Source of the DNA: Candidatus Poribacteria bacterium
GTDB lineage: Bacteria > Poribacteria > WGA-4E > WGA-3G
Assembly: GCA_022827225.1 (NCBI GenBank)
Contig: JAJDTJ010000044.1
Location: forward strand, 62,001-126,000
DNA: 64,000 bases
Direction: 5' to 3'
The notes below the pieces were generated by a model, which worked only from the letters and a program-made list of their open reading frames with translations, searched no databases and was not told the DNA's origin. Position numbers and translations under genes: made by a program. This document shows positions 1-10,000 of this stretch, in pieces (positions within the stretch are counted from its first letter, which is position 1; the number at the start of each line of letters is the position of its first letter).

Positions 1-2
1 GA

Positions 3-506
3 AACGTTCGATTAAAGAGCAGTAGGGTCCGTAGCCGATATCGGAAGGCACAATTTGATGCATACTTCTCTGATAGCAACGTTCAACACCTCTGTTTTGG
101 ACAGATTCGCGGTGGACGCACCCCGTTTTTCATCGGCAGACCCGCAAATGAGAAAGAGTTAGAAATCCTCTCGCAGCTCGCAGAAACCGAAGTCCGTTAT
201 GCCGAATGGGGACACCGTACCTTATGCCTCATCGCATCCACAAACCTTTCCAAAGCGACGCGCACACACATCAAAAACTATTTAAGTTTGACTCGTGTTA
301 CGGCAGAAGTTCCCACCTACTTTAAAAATCGCCTCGTCGGATTAATCGATACCACTGGTAACACCTACGCCATCGGTATTATTGAGGCTGTAGATTTCCG
401 GAAGCAGGAACTTAGCATCCGCTGCCCGTTTTCAGAAATGGGTGATGCTGCGAAGCAGGCGAGCGCCATCCAATTCGGCGATTATCGTTTAGAACGGCAC
501 AGATAG
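3..506 (+). CDS. Clp1/NOL9-like polynucleotide kinase family, C-terminal part (5' end off window)
   Basis: The frame is open from the left edge to the stop at 504-506, giving 167 residues with no start codon of its own required; a TTG at 288 is an internal codon. The visible part has an Arg-rich stretch followed by F-D-A-Y-F, a mid-region with two strands, and a C-terminal segment G-L-I-D...G-I-I-E followed by a hydrophobic strand and a final L-E-R. This order resembles the C-terminal part of Clp1/GRC3-type P-loop proteins (polynucleotide 5'-hydroxyl kinases), where an R-rich R-x-x-x-F-x-x-Y-F motif follows the kinase core. The Walker motifs would lie upstream of the window, so the family call is an inference from the tail only. 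It lies 30 bp before the ABC exporter gene and may be cotranscribed with it. Confidence 0.55.
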   Translation, partial: NVRLKSSRVRSRYRKAQFDAYFSDSNVQHLCFGQIRGGRTPFFIGRPANEKELEILSQLAETEVRYAEWGHRTLCLIASTNLSKATRTHIKNYLSLTRVTAEVPTYFKNRLVGLIDTTGNTYAIGIIEAVDFRKQELSIRCPFSEMGDAAKQASAIQFGDYRLERHR

Positions 507-536
507 CCGGATTGAACCCAACGGTAACAATTCAAG

Positions 537-2420
537 ATGGACAGAGAACCCTTCACCAAAAACCCAATCTTTACCCGATTCGCCCGGTATCACAGCCCGT
601 ATATAGGTTCCATTCTGTTAGCAGCGGTTTGCGCCTTAGTGGTTGCTGTATGCGAATTAGTGGCCCTTCAAATTTTATTTAACGATACGATTAACGCGCT
701 TGGAATCGTTAGTGGAAGCACATTTGAGGAACCTGTATCTATTCACTACTTTCAACGTGAAAGCAGCATGATTACTTTCGACGGCTTTGAAATATCGTTG
801 ACAAATGCCAGCGACGCTCTTAAAGTCTTTCTATGGTTGCTCGGAGGGATGCTCGTCCTTATTTTTATCAAGGGTATTTTCGTCTATTGCAACGACTATG
901 TAATGGCGCGGGTCGGACATAAACTCGCTTTTCGCTTGCGGAATGCCCTCTATCAGCGACTTGTTACGGCTCCTTTAGGTGTTTTACGTGAAGAACACAC
1001 CGGCGACCTCATGACGCGTATCACAGATGATGTCCGGGTGTGGCAGGCACTCGTCGCCGCGATGGCGAACATTATACGTGCTGTTGTTCTTGTTACCCTC
1101 TTTCTCTCTGTAATGCTCATCACCAGTTTCAAATTCACCGTCTTTGTTCTGCTTATTCTCCCGCTTGTCGCTTATCTGATTACATTTGTCGGAAAACGAA
1201 TTCGTATCGCTAGTACCGAGATTCAGCAACGAAGTACCGATATTTACTCACATCTCAAAGAGACACTTTTCGGAATCAAAATTGTCAAAAGTTTTACATC
1301 TGAACAGGCAGAAATTAACCGCTTCCGAACCATTAATTGGAACCAATACTGTTCGGCAGTACGGCGCGCACGTTTCGCTGCGATCCTCCCGCCAACAATT
1401 GAATGGTTAGGGTTTGTTGGGGTCGCAACGGTTTTTGGGTTGGGTTGCTGGGAGGTTATTACAGGACAACTCGCTACAGCGGATTTTATCAGTTACATTG
1501 CAATGGTAATTTGGATGTTCAAACCGATTAAAACAATTGGCAACGTCAACAGCGCTTTACAACAGTGCCTCGCCTCGGCGGAAAGAATTTTTTATCTCCT
1601 CGATTTCGGAACCGAGACAGAACAACAACGGAACGACTACACTACAGACAGCACCGAATTAAAAAATATCCACGGGACCGTCACCTTTCAGAATGTCTCC
1701 TTCTCTTACGCACAAGGTTCAGAAAATCTACAAGCAGCGTCTAAACTCACCATCAACAACGTCTCTTTTGCGGCGAAACCGGGAGAGGTCATCGCACTCG
1801 TCGGCCCTAGTGGAAGCGGAAAAACGACACTCCTCAACCTGCTACTCCGATTTTATGAAGTCGGCTCCGGAAAAATCTTGATTGACGATGTCCCTATTTC
1901 TGAAGTAAAACTGGCATCACTGCGACAAAGTATCGCACTCGTCCCACAGGATATGTTCCTCTTTGACGGCACAATTCTGGAAAATATCCGGTACGGGTGT
2001 CCCGAGGCTAACGATGACACCATCATCACAGCAGCGAAAAAGGCAAACGCTCACGAGTTTATCACCAAACTGCCGAAAGGCTACGAAACGCCTGTCGGTG
2101 AAGCCGGTATGAAACTCTCCGGCGGCGAGCAGCAACGCCTCTCCATCGCGCGTGCCATCCTAAAAGACGCACCGATTCTTGTGTTAGACGAAGCGACATC
2201 TTCGCTGGATACACAATCCGAGGCACTTATCCAAGAGTCGTTAGCAAACCTCATGGCAGGAAGAACCAGCTTTATTATTGCACACCGACTCTCAACCGTC
2301 GTTCGCGCAGATAAGATTCTTGTTATCAAAGATGGAGAAATTTTGGAAACCGGAACCCACGAAACCTTGTTAGCAAAAGGCGGATTATATCAAAAACTCT
2401 GTAAGATGCAACTGAACTAA
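537..2420 (+). CDS. MsbA-type ABC exporter (fused permease and ATPase)
   Basis: A 627-residue half-transporter, the usual length for MsbA/multidrug ABC exporters that flip lipids or export hydrophobic compounds across the inner membrane as homodimers. An N-terminal six-helix membrane domain (about 1-340) precedes the nucleotide-binding domain. The latter has Walker A GPSGSGKT near residue 423, a Q-loop in L-V-P-Q-D, signature LSGGEQQR near 526, Walker B ILVLDE near 546 and the switch His in IAHRLS near 581, so all catalytic motifs are intact. The loop between the first two helices is longer than in typical MsbA (about 45 residues after N-D-T). The substrate cannot be told from the sequence. 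ATG start; no strong ribosome binding site. Confidence 0.93.
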   Translation: MDREPFTKNPIFTRFARYHSPYIGSILLAAVCALVVAVCELVALQILFNDTINALGIVSGSTFEEPVSIHYFQRESSMITFDGFEISLTNASDALKVFLWLLGGMLVLIFIKGIFVYCNDYVMARVGHKLAFRLRNALYQRLVTAPLGVLREEHTGDLMTRITDDVRVWQALVAAMANIIRAVVLVTLFLSVMLITSFKFTVFVLLILPLVAYLITFVGKRIRIASTEIQQRSTDIYSHLKETLFGIKIVKSFTSEQAEINRFRTINWNQYCSAVRRARFAAILPPTIEWLGFVGVATVFGLGCWEVITGQLATADFISYIAMVIWMFKPIKTIGNVNSALQQCLASAERIFYLLDFGTETEQQRNDYTTDSTELKNIHGTVTFQNVSFSYAQGSENLQAASKLTINNVSFAAKPGEVIALVGPSGSGKTTLLNLLLRFYEVGSGKILIDDVPISEVKLASLRQSIALVPQDMFLFDGTILENIRYGCPEANDDTIITAAKKANAHEFITKLPKGYETPVGEAGMKLSGGEQQRLSIARAILKDAPILVLDEATSSLDTQSEALIQESLANLMAGRTSFIIAHRLSTVVRADKILVIKDGEILETGTHETLLAKGGLYQKLCKMQLN

Positions 2421-2865
2421 CGCACCAATACAGGGCGATTTAGTTTTACAGATTCACTTTATATCTGTGTACAATCTCCTCTGTAGGAGCGAGTGTTTTT
2501 GCTTGGGTGCTTCTTCGCGCTCGCGATCTTGCAAAAAAATGTTAACACTTAAGTTTTTCAATGTAGAAACAAACGCCCTACGGACATTCCGATGCAAATT
2601 TGCCAGAGTCAAAAAAAAAAATGCATTTTAGGTAAACCTCTTGTGTTATGTTAACGTCACATATAATAGAAGAATCCGTAAGTGCTATTGCTATTAAGTA
2701 ACCCAAGTTGCTACTAACAAACATTGAAGGTTCAAGGAGGTTTTTCACACACTCTCCTCACCCCGTAGGGGGTTTTTGCTGGGGCGTTTCTTCACTATGT
2801 CAACAAACAAACAGCAACTTACGTTACAATAACAAGTTGTGCTGAGACGGAGAGGTCCCTTAATT
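2421..2865. other. Intergenic region between convergent genes
   Basis: 445 bp with no convincing coding capacity. It holds a REP-like palindrome split by extra sequence (2483-2530), A-rich tracts, and a short G/C hairpin CCCC-GTA-GGGG followed by five T near 2760-2777 that could act as a weak terminator on the + strand. I see no RNA gene in it. Confidence 0.5.
2483..2530. repeat. REP-like palindrome with internal insertion
   Basis: Begins GTAGGAGCGAG and ends CGCTCGCGATCTT, which are the two arms of the short palindrome seen intact at 24694 and 24730. Here about 22 extra bases separate the arms. This is the same repeat family, either expanded or interrupted. Confidence 0.5.
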
Positions 2866-3441
2866 TTAATTGCGTCCTTTTTTCATGATAGCACCTTCGA
2901 GATCAGTTGCGCGATAGACGGTTTCAGAGAGGTCAACCTCATATAGATACGCGTTTTGTAAATTCGCACCGAGTAAAACAGTGCCTTTCAGTTTGATTTC
3001 ACCGAAAATTGCCTCTTCAAGGTTCGCATTCTCGAAACTGGTGAGCGACCCGAAAGGTCCCGGCACCTCGCACTTTGGGCAACCGAGAGTGGCACGGCGC
3101 AAGTCGGCACGTTTGAAACTCGTACCACAGAGCAGACTACCGCTCAAGAACGCGCCTCGTAAATTGGCTTCCTCAAGGTTCGCGTCCGTCAAATTACTAC
3201 CGACCAGATAGGTCCGATGGAGGGTGGCACCCGAAAGGTTCGCACCGCTAAGATTCGCATCGTTTAAATTCGCATCTGTTAAGTCGGCATTACTTAGATC
3301 AGCACCGCTCAAATCTGTTTCCGATAAATCAATACCCGAGAGCGATTCATTCGATAAATCTAAGTTTGCAAGATTTTCGCCAGAACAAGATTCGCCAGCT
3401 TGCCATCTTTTTAAAATTTCATTGCGTGTGAGTTGAGCCAT
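2866..3441 (-). CDS. Pentapeptide-repeat protein
   Basis: 191 residues, of which about 24-120 and 130-185 are tandem A(D/N)LxX pentapeptides (for example L-S-G-A-D, L-S-N-A-D, L-T-D-A-N), the repeat that folds as a right-handed quadrilateral beta helix. The run is broken around 120-130 by a loop with two cysteines, T-L-G-C-P-K-C. No signal peptide or membrane segment is visible, so it is probably cytoplasmic. Some family members mimic DNA and protect gyrase (Qnr/MfpA), but most have no known role, and the repeat alone does not assign function. ATG start preceded by GGAGGTAG on the minus strand. It is transcribed alone, convergent with the ABC exporter. Confidence 0.9.
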   Translation of the reverse strand: MAQLTRNEILKRWQAGESCSGENLANLDLSNESLSGIDLSETDLSGADLSNADLTDANLNDANLSGANLSGATLHRTYLVGSNLTDANLEEANLRGAFLSGSLLCGTSFKRADLRRATLGCPKCEVPGPFGSLTSFENANLEEAIFGEIKLKGTVLLGANLQNAYLYEVDLSETVYRATDLEGAIMKKGRN

Positions 3442-3641
3442 TAACTACCTCCAGCGGTTATACCGAATTCACGGGATATTTTGGGCTGTGTGACGCTTTA
3501 AACTTGCGAGCCAATAGTAATAAAACATATAAAGTCATTGTATCTAATAGCATACCATATACGCACTAAAAAGTTAAATCTTTTTTCATCTTTTTCAAAT
3601 ACACTTCGGTCTGGAGATCGAACTTACAATGAGGTGAGGAC

Positions 3642-5276
3642 ATGAGAGACTATTACCCGATGTATCCAACAGAATCTGAGCTTTTTGTAGAGGAAGAGGA
3701 GACGGACGAGGTCCCCGCAGAATCTCCGAAGGACGAGACCTTCGCGTACCTACAAAAGATCGCTAAAACACCTTTGCTGGACCCTGAACAGGAGACGGCT
3801 TTGTTTAAAAAATATCAAGCCGGCCTCCAACTGTTCACTTCTTTATTGAATCAATTCCCAGATTGGATATTTGTCTCGCTTGACATACCCGCAAATACGG
3901 CTCCAGACACGAGATACAAATATGAACCGCCGCAATCAGAACACGGGTCAATTGTCCCTAAAATTCGCGCGGAAATCCAAGCCCTCGGTGTGTTGTTGGA
4001 AAAATTAGAGGCAAAAGCAAAATTGTTTGAGCAAGCCCGCTGGAAGATTTTTCAAGGCAACGCGCACCTGATTAAAAAATATGTTAACGAAACCTCGCCC
4101 CCCGAATTAATGCAAGCCGGGAGCCTCGCACTCTTTGATGCTATTGACAACGACAACGCAAAACGTGGCGCGGAATTCCGAGCTTATGCCCGTAAAACAA
4201 TTCGGCGGCGCATCAGCGCTGCTAACGAAAAAATAACGGAACCCGGACAACACGGTAAAACTACATTCCTTGAGATAGCACCGTTCCTTGACTTTGAGCG
4301 TACCACACCGGCACCATTTGACGAAGAACAGGAAACCCTCGCTTTCCAGGAATTCGATGTCATTCGCCGAGAGATTGAAACGCTTTTCGCAGAGTTGCCA
4401 CCAGCAATGTTATCCGATAGGACCGCAACGCAGTCGCCACGCGCACTGCGCTTCGTTCTTGAGGATATACAAAATGAATTCGCGCACATCAAGTGGTTAG
4501 TCGAACAACTCGAAGAAGCTGACCAGATTACACACGGGACGAAATTGAAAATCGTCGAAGCCAATCTACGCCTCGTCGCAAGCATCGCTAAGCAACATCA
4601 TTTCAGCAAAACATCCTTAACTTTCCTCGATTTGATGCAGGAAGGGAGCCTCGGGTTGATGCGGGCTGTCGATAAATTCGACCATACACTCAAATTCCGG
4701 TTCAGCACCTATGCAACATGGTGGATTATGCAATCCATCAAACGCGCACTCGACCAACAGGGACAGATGATCCGAGTACCCTGCTACATCGGCGAAGCAC
4801 GACGCGCCATCAAGCAGGCACAATCCGACCTCACATCCGAACTCGGACGCGAACCGACGACTACCGAAATCGCAAACGCTGTTGAACTTACTGAGAAAAA
4901 GGTCTCCGAAATCTTCAACGCAACAAGGGACCCTGTACCTCTCGACGCACCGATTAACGAAGATTCACCCGACGGTTCGTTTTCCGAACTCATCCCAGAC
5001 CAATCTCAGATTACACCGGAGAACTACCTGCTGGATTACGCAAAAATTGAGATCATCTCTGAGACACTCAACCGGACGCTTAATCCTCGTGAAGCACAAG
5101 TAATCATCCTCCGATATGGGCTCATTGACGGCACCGAATACACTTTAGCCGACATCGGAAACAAACTCAAAATCAGCCGAGAACGCGTGCGACAGATAGA
5201 GGTCGAAGCCATTGAAAAACTTAAGAAAAGCGACGAATCGAAAGACCTACTTCAGGAGTTACTTCAAGAATCTTAA
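3642..5276 (+). CDS. RNA polymerase sigma-70 family factor with an extra region-2-like segment
   Basis: A 544-residue primary/group-2-type sigma factor. Region 1.2 is at about 30-60 (T-F-A-Y-L...P-L-L-D-P-E-Q-E). Full region 2 is at about 303-380, with the core-binding [10 protein letters not shown] and the -10 recognition segment F-S-T-Y-A-T-W-W-I. Region 3 is at about 380-440. Region 4 with its helix-turn-helix is at about 480-530 (S-R-E-R-V-R-Q-I-E). Between regions 1.2 and 2, residues about 130-195 look like a second, degenerate region 2: [13 protein letters not shown] followed by [13 protein letters not shown]. It would direct core polymerase to -10/-35 promoters. ATG preceded by GAGGTGAGG. 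It lies 58 bp upstream of larC. Confidence 0.93.
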   Translation: MRDYYPMYPTESELFVEEEETDEVPAESPKDETFAYLQKIAKTPLLDPEQETALFKKYQAGLQLFTSLLNQFPDWIFVSLDIPANTAPDTRYKYEPPQSEHGSIVPKIRAEIQALGVLLEKLEAKAKLFEQARWKIFQGNAHLIKKYVNETSPPELMQAGSLALFDAIDNDNAKRGAEFRAYARKTIRRRISAANEKITEPGQHGKTTFLEIAPFLDFERTTPAPFDEEQETLAFQEFDVIRREIETLFAELPPAMLSDRTATQSPRALRFVLEDIQNEFAHIKWLVEQLEEADQITHGTKLKIVEANLRLVASIAKQHHFSKTSLTFLDLMQEGSLGLMRAVDKFDHTLKFRFSTYATWWIMQSIKRALDQQGQMIRVPCYIGEARRAIKQAQSDLTSELGREPTTTEIANAVELTEKKVSEIFNATRDPVPLDAPINEDSPDGSFSELIPDQSQITPENYLLDYAKIEIISETLNRTLNPREAQVIILRYGLIDGTEYTLADIGNKLKISRERVRQIEVEAIEKLKKSDESKDLLQELLQES

Positions 5277-5334
5277 AAAATAGTGTCAATTCAAAGGGGC
5301 TATATGCCCGTCAATCTAACGGAGTCCAACCACT

Positions 5335-6648
5335 TTGAAGATCGCGTATTTCGACTGCTTTTCTGGTATCAGTGGCGATATGACGCTCGGTGCCTTAGTT
5401 GATACAGGGGTGCCACCAGAGATACTCACAGACGGATTGGCAACCCTCAAACTCGATGCCGAATTTAGCCTGCGCTTTGAAAAGGCAGTCAAACACACTA
5501 TTACCGGCACCCGAGCGGTTGTGGATGTGCATCCGGCGCACACCGATCCCCATCAAGAAAAAGCGCATTCACACGGGCATACGCATTCCGATACACACGA
5601 TCATTCGCCCCATCATCACGAGCACCATCATCACGAGCATGGACCGAGTCGCCACCTCTCCGATATTTTCAAACTGCTCGACGATAGCGATCTGGATACA
5701 GTCGTCCGGGATACCGCGAAACGTGTCTTTGATCGACTCGCTGAGGCGGAGGCGAAGGTACACAATACATCAAAAGACAAAGTTCATCTCCACGAAGTCA
5801 GCGGCATCGATTCTATTGTGGATATCGTCGGTTCAGTCATCGGGCTCGCATATCTCGAAGTAGACGCTGTTTATGCGTCCCCACTCTCTCTCGGTACCGG
5901 TTTTGTCCGCTGCGCACACGGTGTCATGCCTGTTCCCGTCCCGGGAACAATGGAACTCCTACAAGGTGTCCCAATCCACCAAACCGACATCCCGAAGGAA
6001 TTAGTCACACCGACCGGTGCCGCGCTCATTACGACACTATCGCAGGGGTTCGGGGTCATGCCACAGATGCGACTCGATCGTATCGGGTACGGTGCCGGCA
6101 CCCGCGACCTCGAACAACGTCCGAACCTCCTCCGGCTCTGTCTCGGCGAAAAAACATCAGACACCGATTTAAAGACAACGCACCACCACACCGAAACTGA
6201 CAGTGTGGACATTATTGAAACCAACGTAGACGATATGTCGCCGGAGATTACCGGCTACGTTACGACCCAACTCTTTGAACACGGCGCACTCGACGTGTTC
6301 CTCGCACCCGTTTACATGAAAAAGGGCAGACCCGCAACGCAGATCACCGTCCTCTGCCCTACACCCCAGCGCGACAGACTCATCGAACTCCTCCTCACCG
6401 AAACCACAACCTTTGGCGTGAGGCTCTCTTCCGCTGATCGGATCAAACTCCGCCGCGATTTTGTCCAAGTCGAGACGCAGTGGGGCACGATCCAAGCCAA
6501 GCGCGGATACCTCAACGGCACGCTTATCAAGACTGTCCCTGAATACGAGGATTGCAAACGGCTTGCCGAACAAAACAACATCCCGCTTCGACAGGTCTAC
6601 GCCGAAGCACTCCGCAACCTCAGTTCTACTGATACAGTAGATCAATAG
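5335..6648 (+). CDS. larC: LarC, nickel-pincer cofactor (CTP-dependent) nickel insertase
   Basis: 437 residues starting I-A-Y-F-D-C-F-S-G-I-S-G-D-M, the hallmark N-terminus of LarC (formerly DUF111). LarC inserts nickel into the pyridinium-dithiocarboxylate mononucleotide cofactor used by LarA-type racemases. A His-rich metal-binding stretch lies at about 66-105, inside the N-terminal domain, and the C-terminal domain has the E-T-N-V-D-D-M-S-P-E motif near 290. It is one continuous frame, unlike the lactobacillar larC1/larC2 arrangement. The start is TTG with GGAG 10 bases upstream, and the motif begins at the second residue. larB and larE are not in the window, but a LarA-like gene lies at 24838-26091. 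Confidence 0.93.
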   Translation: MKIAYFDCFSGISGDMTLGALVDTGVPPEILTDGLATLKLDAEFSLRFEKAVKHTITGTRAVVDVHPAHTDPHQEKAHSHGHTHSDTHDHSPHHHEHHHHEHGPSRHLSDIFKLLDDSDLDTVVRDTAKRVFDRLAEAEAKVHNTSKDKVHLHEVSGIDSIVDIVGSVIGLAYLEVDAVYASPLSLGTGFVRCAHGVMPVPVPGTMELLQGVPIHQTDIPKELVTPTGAALITTLSQGFGVMPQMRLDRIGYGAGTRDLEQRPNLLRLCLGEKTSDTDLKTTHHHTETDSVDIIETNVDDMSPEITGYVTTQLFEHGALDVFLAPVYMKKGRPATQITVLCPTPQRDRLIELLLTETTTFGVRLSSADRIKLRRDFVQVETQWGTIQAKRGYLNGTLIKTVPEYEDCKRLAEQNNIPLRQVYAEALRNLSSTDTVDQ

Positions 6649-6765
6649 GTTAATACACCCCATTTTCGTTATATCTATCAAAATTCCGAAGAAATCAGGC
6701 ACTTGTGGGTTTATCCTAACAGTACCTGTTTTATTTACACTAAGAACGACACAGGATGGATAAAA

Positions 6766-8358
6766 ATGAACACTTTAAACAACAAAATCAGGCTTAATCT
6801 TGACGGTGACGTGAAAGTGTCTGTCAAAGGTTCCATTGCTCCGATTGAGCACACGCTCTCTAATTTCCATGTAGAGTGGGAGGCATTGGCGAATTTACGC
6901 GTCACTGAACCCGAGAAGCAGCATCCCGCATCTGTTTTCCAATCTTTTCTTCCCACGAAACCGATTTCAGTGGGTGAATGCTGGCAGATCCAGGAATCTG
7001 GCGTGCTGGCGTTGCTCAGGCAATTACACACTGCCCTAAATCTGAATATGGACGTTGATTCGGAGAATTCGGACCGACCATGGGCATGTCTCCGCGCCTA
7101 CAACGATAGATTCGCCGACATCGTGTTTCGGGTTCACGCGGCGTTTAAATTAGAAGATGGCTGGCTTACGCCTTCGCAGTTTGCCGGAAATCTTGTCATC
7201 AATCGACTTGACGGAAAGATTGCTTTCTTTGAAATGTCCGTCCCTGCAGGCACGGTGAATCTCGATATCGGTTGGAAAGAAGACAAAGAGGCATCTTATT
7301 CTATTACAGATGCAGGTTTTTGCTCACAAATGCAACTCCATGCTGGGGCGCGAGATGTTGTGCAAAACATAGATTTTTCAACATCTATCACCCAAGAAGC
7401 AGCAGAACGCACGTTAGCAGGACGTTTCTACAAATCAGAACAAATTAACTGGGTATCCCCATATCAAGCAGTCGAGATGGCAGAAGAACAAGAAAAATTA
7501 ATTCATGCCATCTCAATAGACGGACCCTTAGCTGATGAATCCTGCTGAGGGAGCGGCAAAGGCTTGAGGGCAGGTGTCCTCTCTGATGACCGAGTTATCG
7601 AATTCTTGAATGAAAACTTCATTAACGTTTGGGTGTCCAATGTCGAATTGGAGCGGACACCCCGAAAGCAAGCCTACATGGCACGAAGACGTAAGGATCT
7701 ACCCAAAGCGTTCAACAGAACATATCCTCTCGCAAAAGCCGTCATGGAAGGGTGGAAAGAACATTCACCGGTGGATTGTTTAGTTATTGCCCCAGAATTT
7801 GATGTGATGGGCAAACTTCCGCTTAATGACTTCTTTGATGACTGTTTGCAAACTGGTATCTCAGAAGAGGATGCTTACCTTAAGTTTCTTGAGGATTCTT
7901 TAGATGGCAAACTTCCCGGATTTGCCGATGACACTTCGGACGCGCCCGTAAGCGGTTTGAAGGTTGTGCTTAACCCTGAGCAGACTGAACAAGAAGTACT
8001 GGACATCCTTCGGACACCGAGATACGGCTATCAAGACTATACTGTCGTTGAGATTGATGCTACAGCCTTTGAAGAGGGTGGAATACTCACCATTAATATT
8101 CAGATGGGTACTGCGAAGCCGGGGGGATCGTTTGATCTCTTTGATGACGATACCGAATTGCCGACAAAAGGAATTCCTGATGAGGCACTCACCTCAGCGT
8201 GGGATATTCCCTCCGGACAGATCGGAAGAATCCGACATCGTTTTGATGAAGGCAAACTCTTTAAACTGGGTGCTACCGGTACATGGTTCAATGAGAAAGG
8301 GAGCATCAACGCCTTTCAAGCAACGGTTTCTGTAGAACCAGCACAAAAGAAACTTTGA
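6766..8358 (+). CDS. Thioredoxin-like Cys-Sec selenoprotein, tandem copy 1 (in-frame TGA at 7546-7548)
   Basis: Predicted 530-residue selenoprotein with Sec261 directly after Cys260 (D-E-S-C-U-G-S-G-K). Domains: an unrecognised N-terminal domain (about 1-215, with conserved W-A-C-L-R-A-Y-N-D and G-F-C motifs); a thioredoxin-like domain (about 227-385) with I-N-W, a strand ending at Cys-Sec, a helix, F-L-N-E-N-F-I, then S-P-V-D-C where the cis-Pro strand is expected; and a beta-rich C-terminal domain (about 395-525). Upstream and downstream frames match exactly. The Met at 6766 is chosen over a TTG at 6703 because paralogues begin there and GGATGG precedes it. No signal peptide is seen, so it is probably cytoplasmic. 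It ends TGA-TAA. A stop here would cut the thioredoxin fold in half. Confidence 0.85.
7566..7581 (+). promoter_or_regulatory. Putative bacterial SECIS hairpin, copy 1
   Basis: GAGGGC-AGGT-GTCCTC: a six-pair stem (one G-U pair) with an AGGU apical loop starting 24 nt after the A of the TGA. This distance and the GGU in the loop fit SelB-binding SECIS elements such as that of E. coli fdhF, which lie inside the coding region just after UGA. Confidence 0.72.
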
Positions 8359-8433
8359 TAACCGATAGAAGTGCATCCAATTTTGTGTATAGGTGATAAT
8401 ATCCTATACTGAAAAGGAAGTTCATAACGAAAA

Positions 8434-9999
8434 ATGCAAACTTTCAACAACAAAATCGCACTTAATCTTGACCGTGATGCACAAGTGTCTGTCACAGGTT
8501 TCATCGCCCCGATTGAATACACCCAACGCGACTATCACGTCGATTGGGACGAATTGGCGAACCTAAAGGCTGCTGAACCGGAGAAGCAATATCCTGCTTC
8601 CGTCTTTCAAGCGTTTTTGCCACAGGAACCGGTTTCGGTGGGTGAATGTTGGCAGATTCAAGAAGAAGCTGCATTAACATTGCTGAGGCAACTCAGTCCA
8701 TGTCCACAATTGGAATTAGAAATTGGGGGGGCGGATTCTTACGGTTTGTGGGCATGTCTACGCGCCTACAACGATGCGTTTGCTGAGATGCTGTTCCGTA
8801 TCCATGCGGAATTCGTTTTAGAAAAAGGTTGGTTTGCGCCATCACAGTTTGCCGGATATATGATTATTGATCGGGTCGAAAAGAGAGTTGCCGCCTTCAA
8901 GATGCACGTTCCAGAAGCCACACTGAACTTTGATGTACGCTGGAGGATATTTGGAGATAAGCGCCGCGCCGCGGGCATCGGTTTTTGCCCGCAAATGGAA
9001 CTCTGTACTGGGGCACAAGATGTCTTGCAAGATGCTAAATTCACAGAAGCCATCACCAAAGCGGAAGCATTGCATACACTGATGTTGCGTTTTTACAAGG
9101 CGGCGCAAATTAACTGGGTATCGCTGGAAGAAGCCTTGAAGATGGCACCCGCACAACAGAAACCGGTTCATGCCGTCTCAATAAATGGACCACTCTTGGA
9201 CGAATCCTGCTGAGGGAGTGGCAAAACCCTGAGAGCAGGTGCTCTCTCTGATGATCAAAACATTGAATTCTTGAACGATAATTTCATCAATACTTGGGTG
9301 GGCAATGCTGAATTAGGACGTAGCCCTGGTTTGCGGGAACCGATTGCCAAAAGACGCGAACGTGAAGGTAAGACGTTTGACACAACGCACCCCTTGGCAC
9401 AAGCGATTATCAAGGGATGGAAGACCGGATCAAAAAAAGGGTCGCCGGTGGATTGTTTCGTCATATCACCTGATTTTGAACTGATGGGCAGACTGCTTGT
9501 CAATGAATTCTTCGACGACAATTGGAATAAATTTAAACGCCGAGACGAGGAGAGTTACCTTATATTTCTTAAGGAAGCTTTAGACGGAAAACAGCCCGGG
9601 TTGGGGAATATCATTCTGACCAGCGAGGTGTCTTCTCAAGATGTTTTTGATGTTTTCCGTACACCAATAGTTGGTTACCAAGATTACACCGTAGTTATCA
9701 TTGATACAAGAGCGTTTGAGAACGGCGGCACGCTAACCGTTGATATTGAGACCGGTAGAGCCGATGCGGAAGGGTGCTTCTATTTGGTTGATGGTGACGA
9801 TGACCTCCCTTCAGCAGAAAGAGTGACTAAACACATGGTACTTGCTATGAAGTGGCTCGAACCCGATGAGACAGGACAACTCACGTATCGTTTTGACCGA
9901 GGTCAGTTTTTTAAGTTGGGTGCTACCGGAGTGCACAGTCGGAGTGAGAAAGGCAGCATCAATGCTTTTAAGGCAAAAATTTCTGTAGAGGAGCATTAA
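8434..9999 (+). CDS. Thioredoxin-like Cys-Sec selenoprotein, tandem copy 2 (in-frame TGA at 9211-9213)
   Basis: Predicted 521 residues with Sec260 following Cys259 in the same D-E-S-C-U-G-S-G-K context as the other copies. It has the same three-part plan: N-terminal domain of unknown family, thioredoxin-like domain split by the TGA (I-N-W-V-S-L-E-E-A-L before it, F-L-N-D-N-F-I-N-T-W-V after it, then S-P-V-D-C-F-V-I), and a beta-rich C-terminal domain with G-Y-Q-D-Y-T-V-V and F-K-L-G-A-T-G. The region after the Sec codon shares the Arg/Lys-rich R-E-P-I-A-K-R-R-E-R-E-G segment with copies 3 and 4. The ATG is preceded by AAAAGGAAG at some distance. It begins 75 bp after copy 1 and ends one base before copy 3, so copies 2-4 are likely cotranscribed and coupled. 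Confidence 0.87.
9231..9246 (+). promoter_or_regulatory. Putative bacterial SECIS hairpin, copy 2
   Basis: GAGAGC-AGGT-GCTCTC: a perfect six-pair stem with the same AGGU loop and the same 24-nt distance from the TGA as copy 1. Relative to copy 1 the fourth pair changes from G-C to A-U and the fifth from G-U to G-C, so pairing is preserved by changes on both sides. Confidence 0.77.
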
Positions 10000-10000
10000 A

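Noticed and set aside
2866..3441. Repetitive DNA as a CRISPR array
   Set aside because: The periodicity is 15 bases and codes for pentapeptide repeats; no spacers or repeat of CRISPR size.
7541..7562. Gly-Ser-Gly-Lys after the Sec as a Walker A nucleotide-binding loop
   Set aside because: Too short and lacking the preceding strand and the G-x-x-x-x pattern; the context is that of a thioredoxin-like redox motif.
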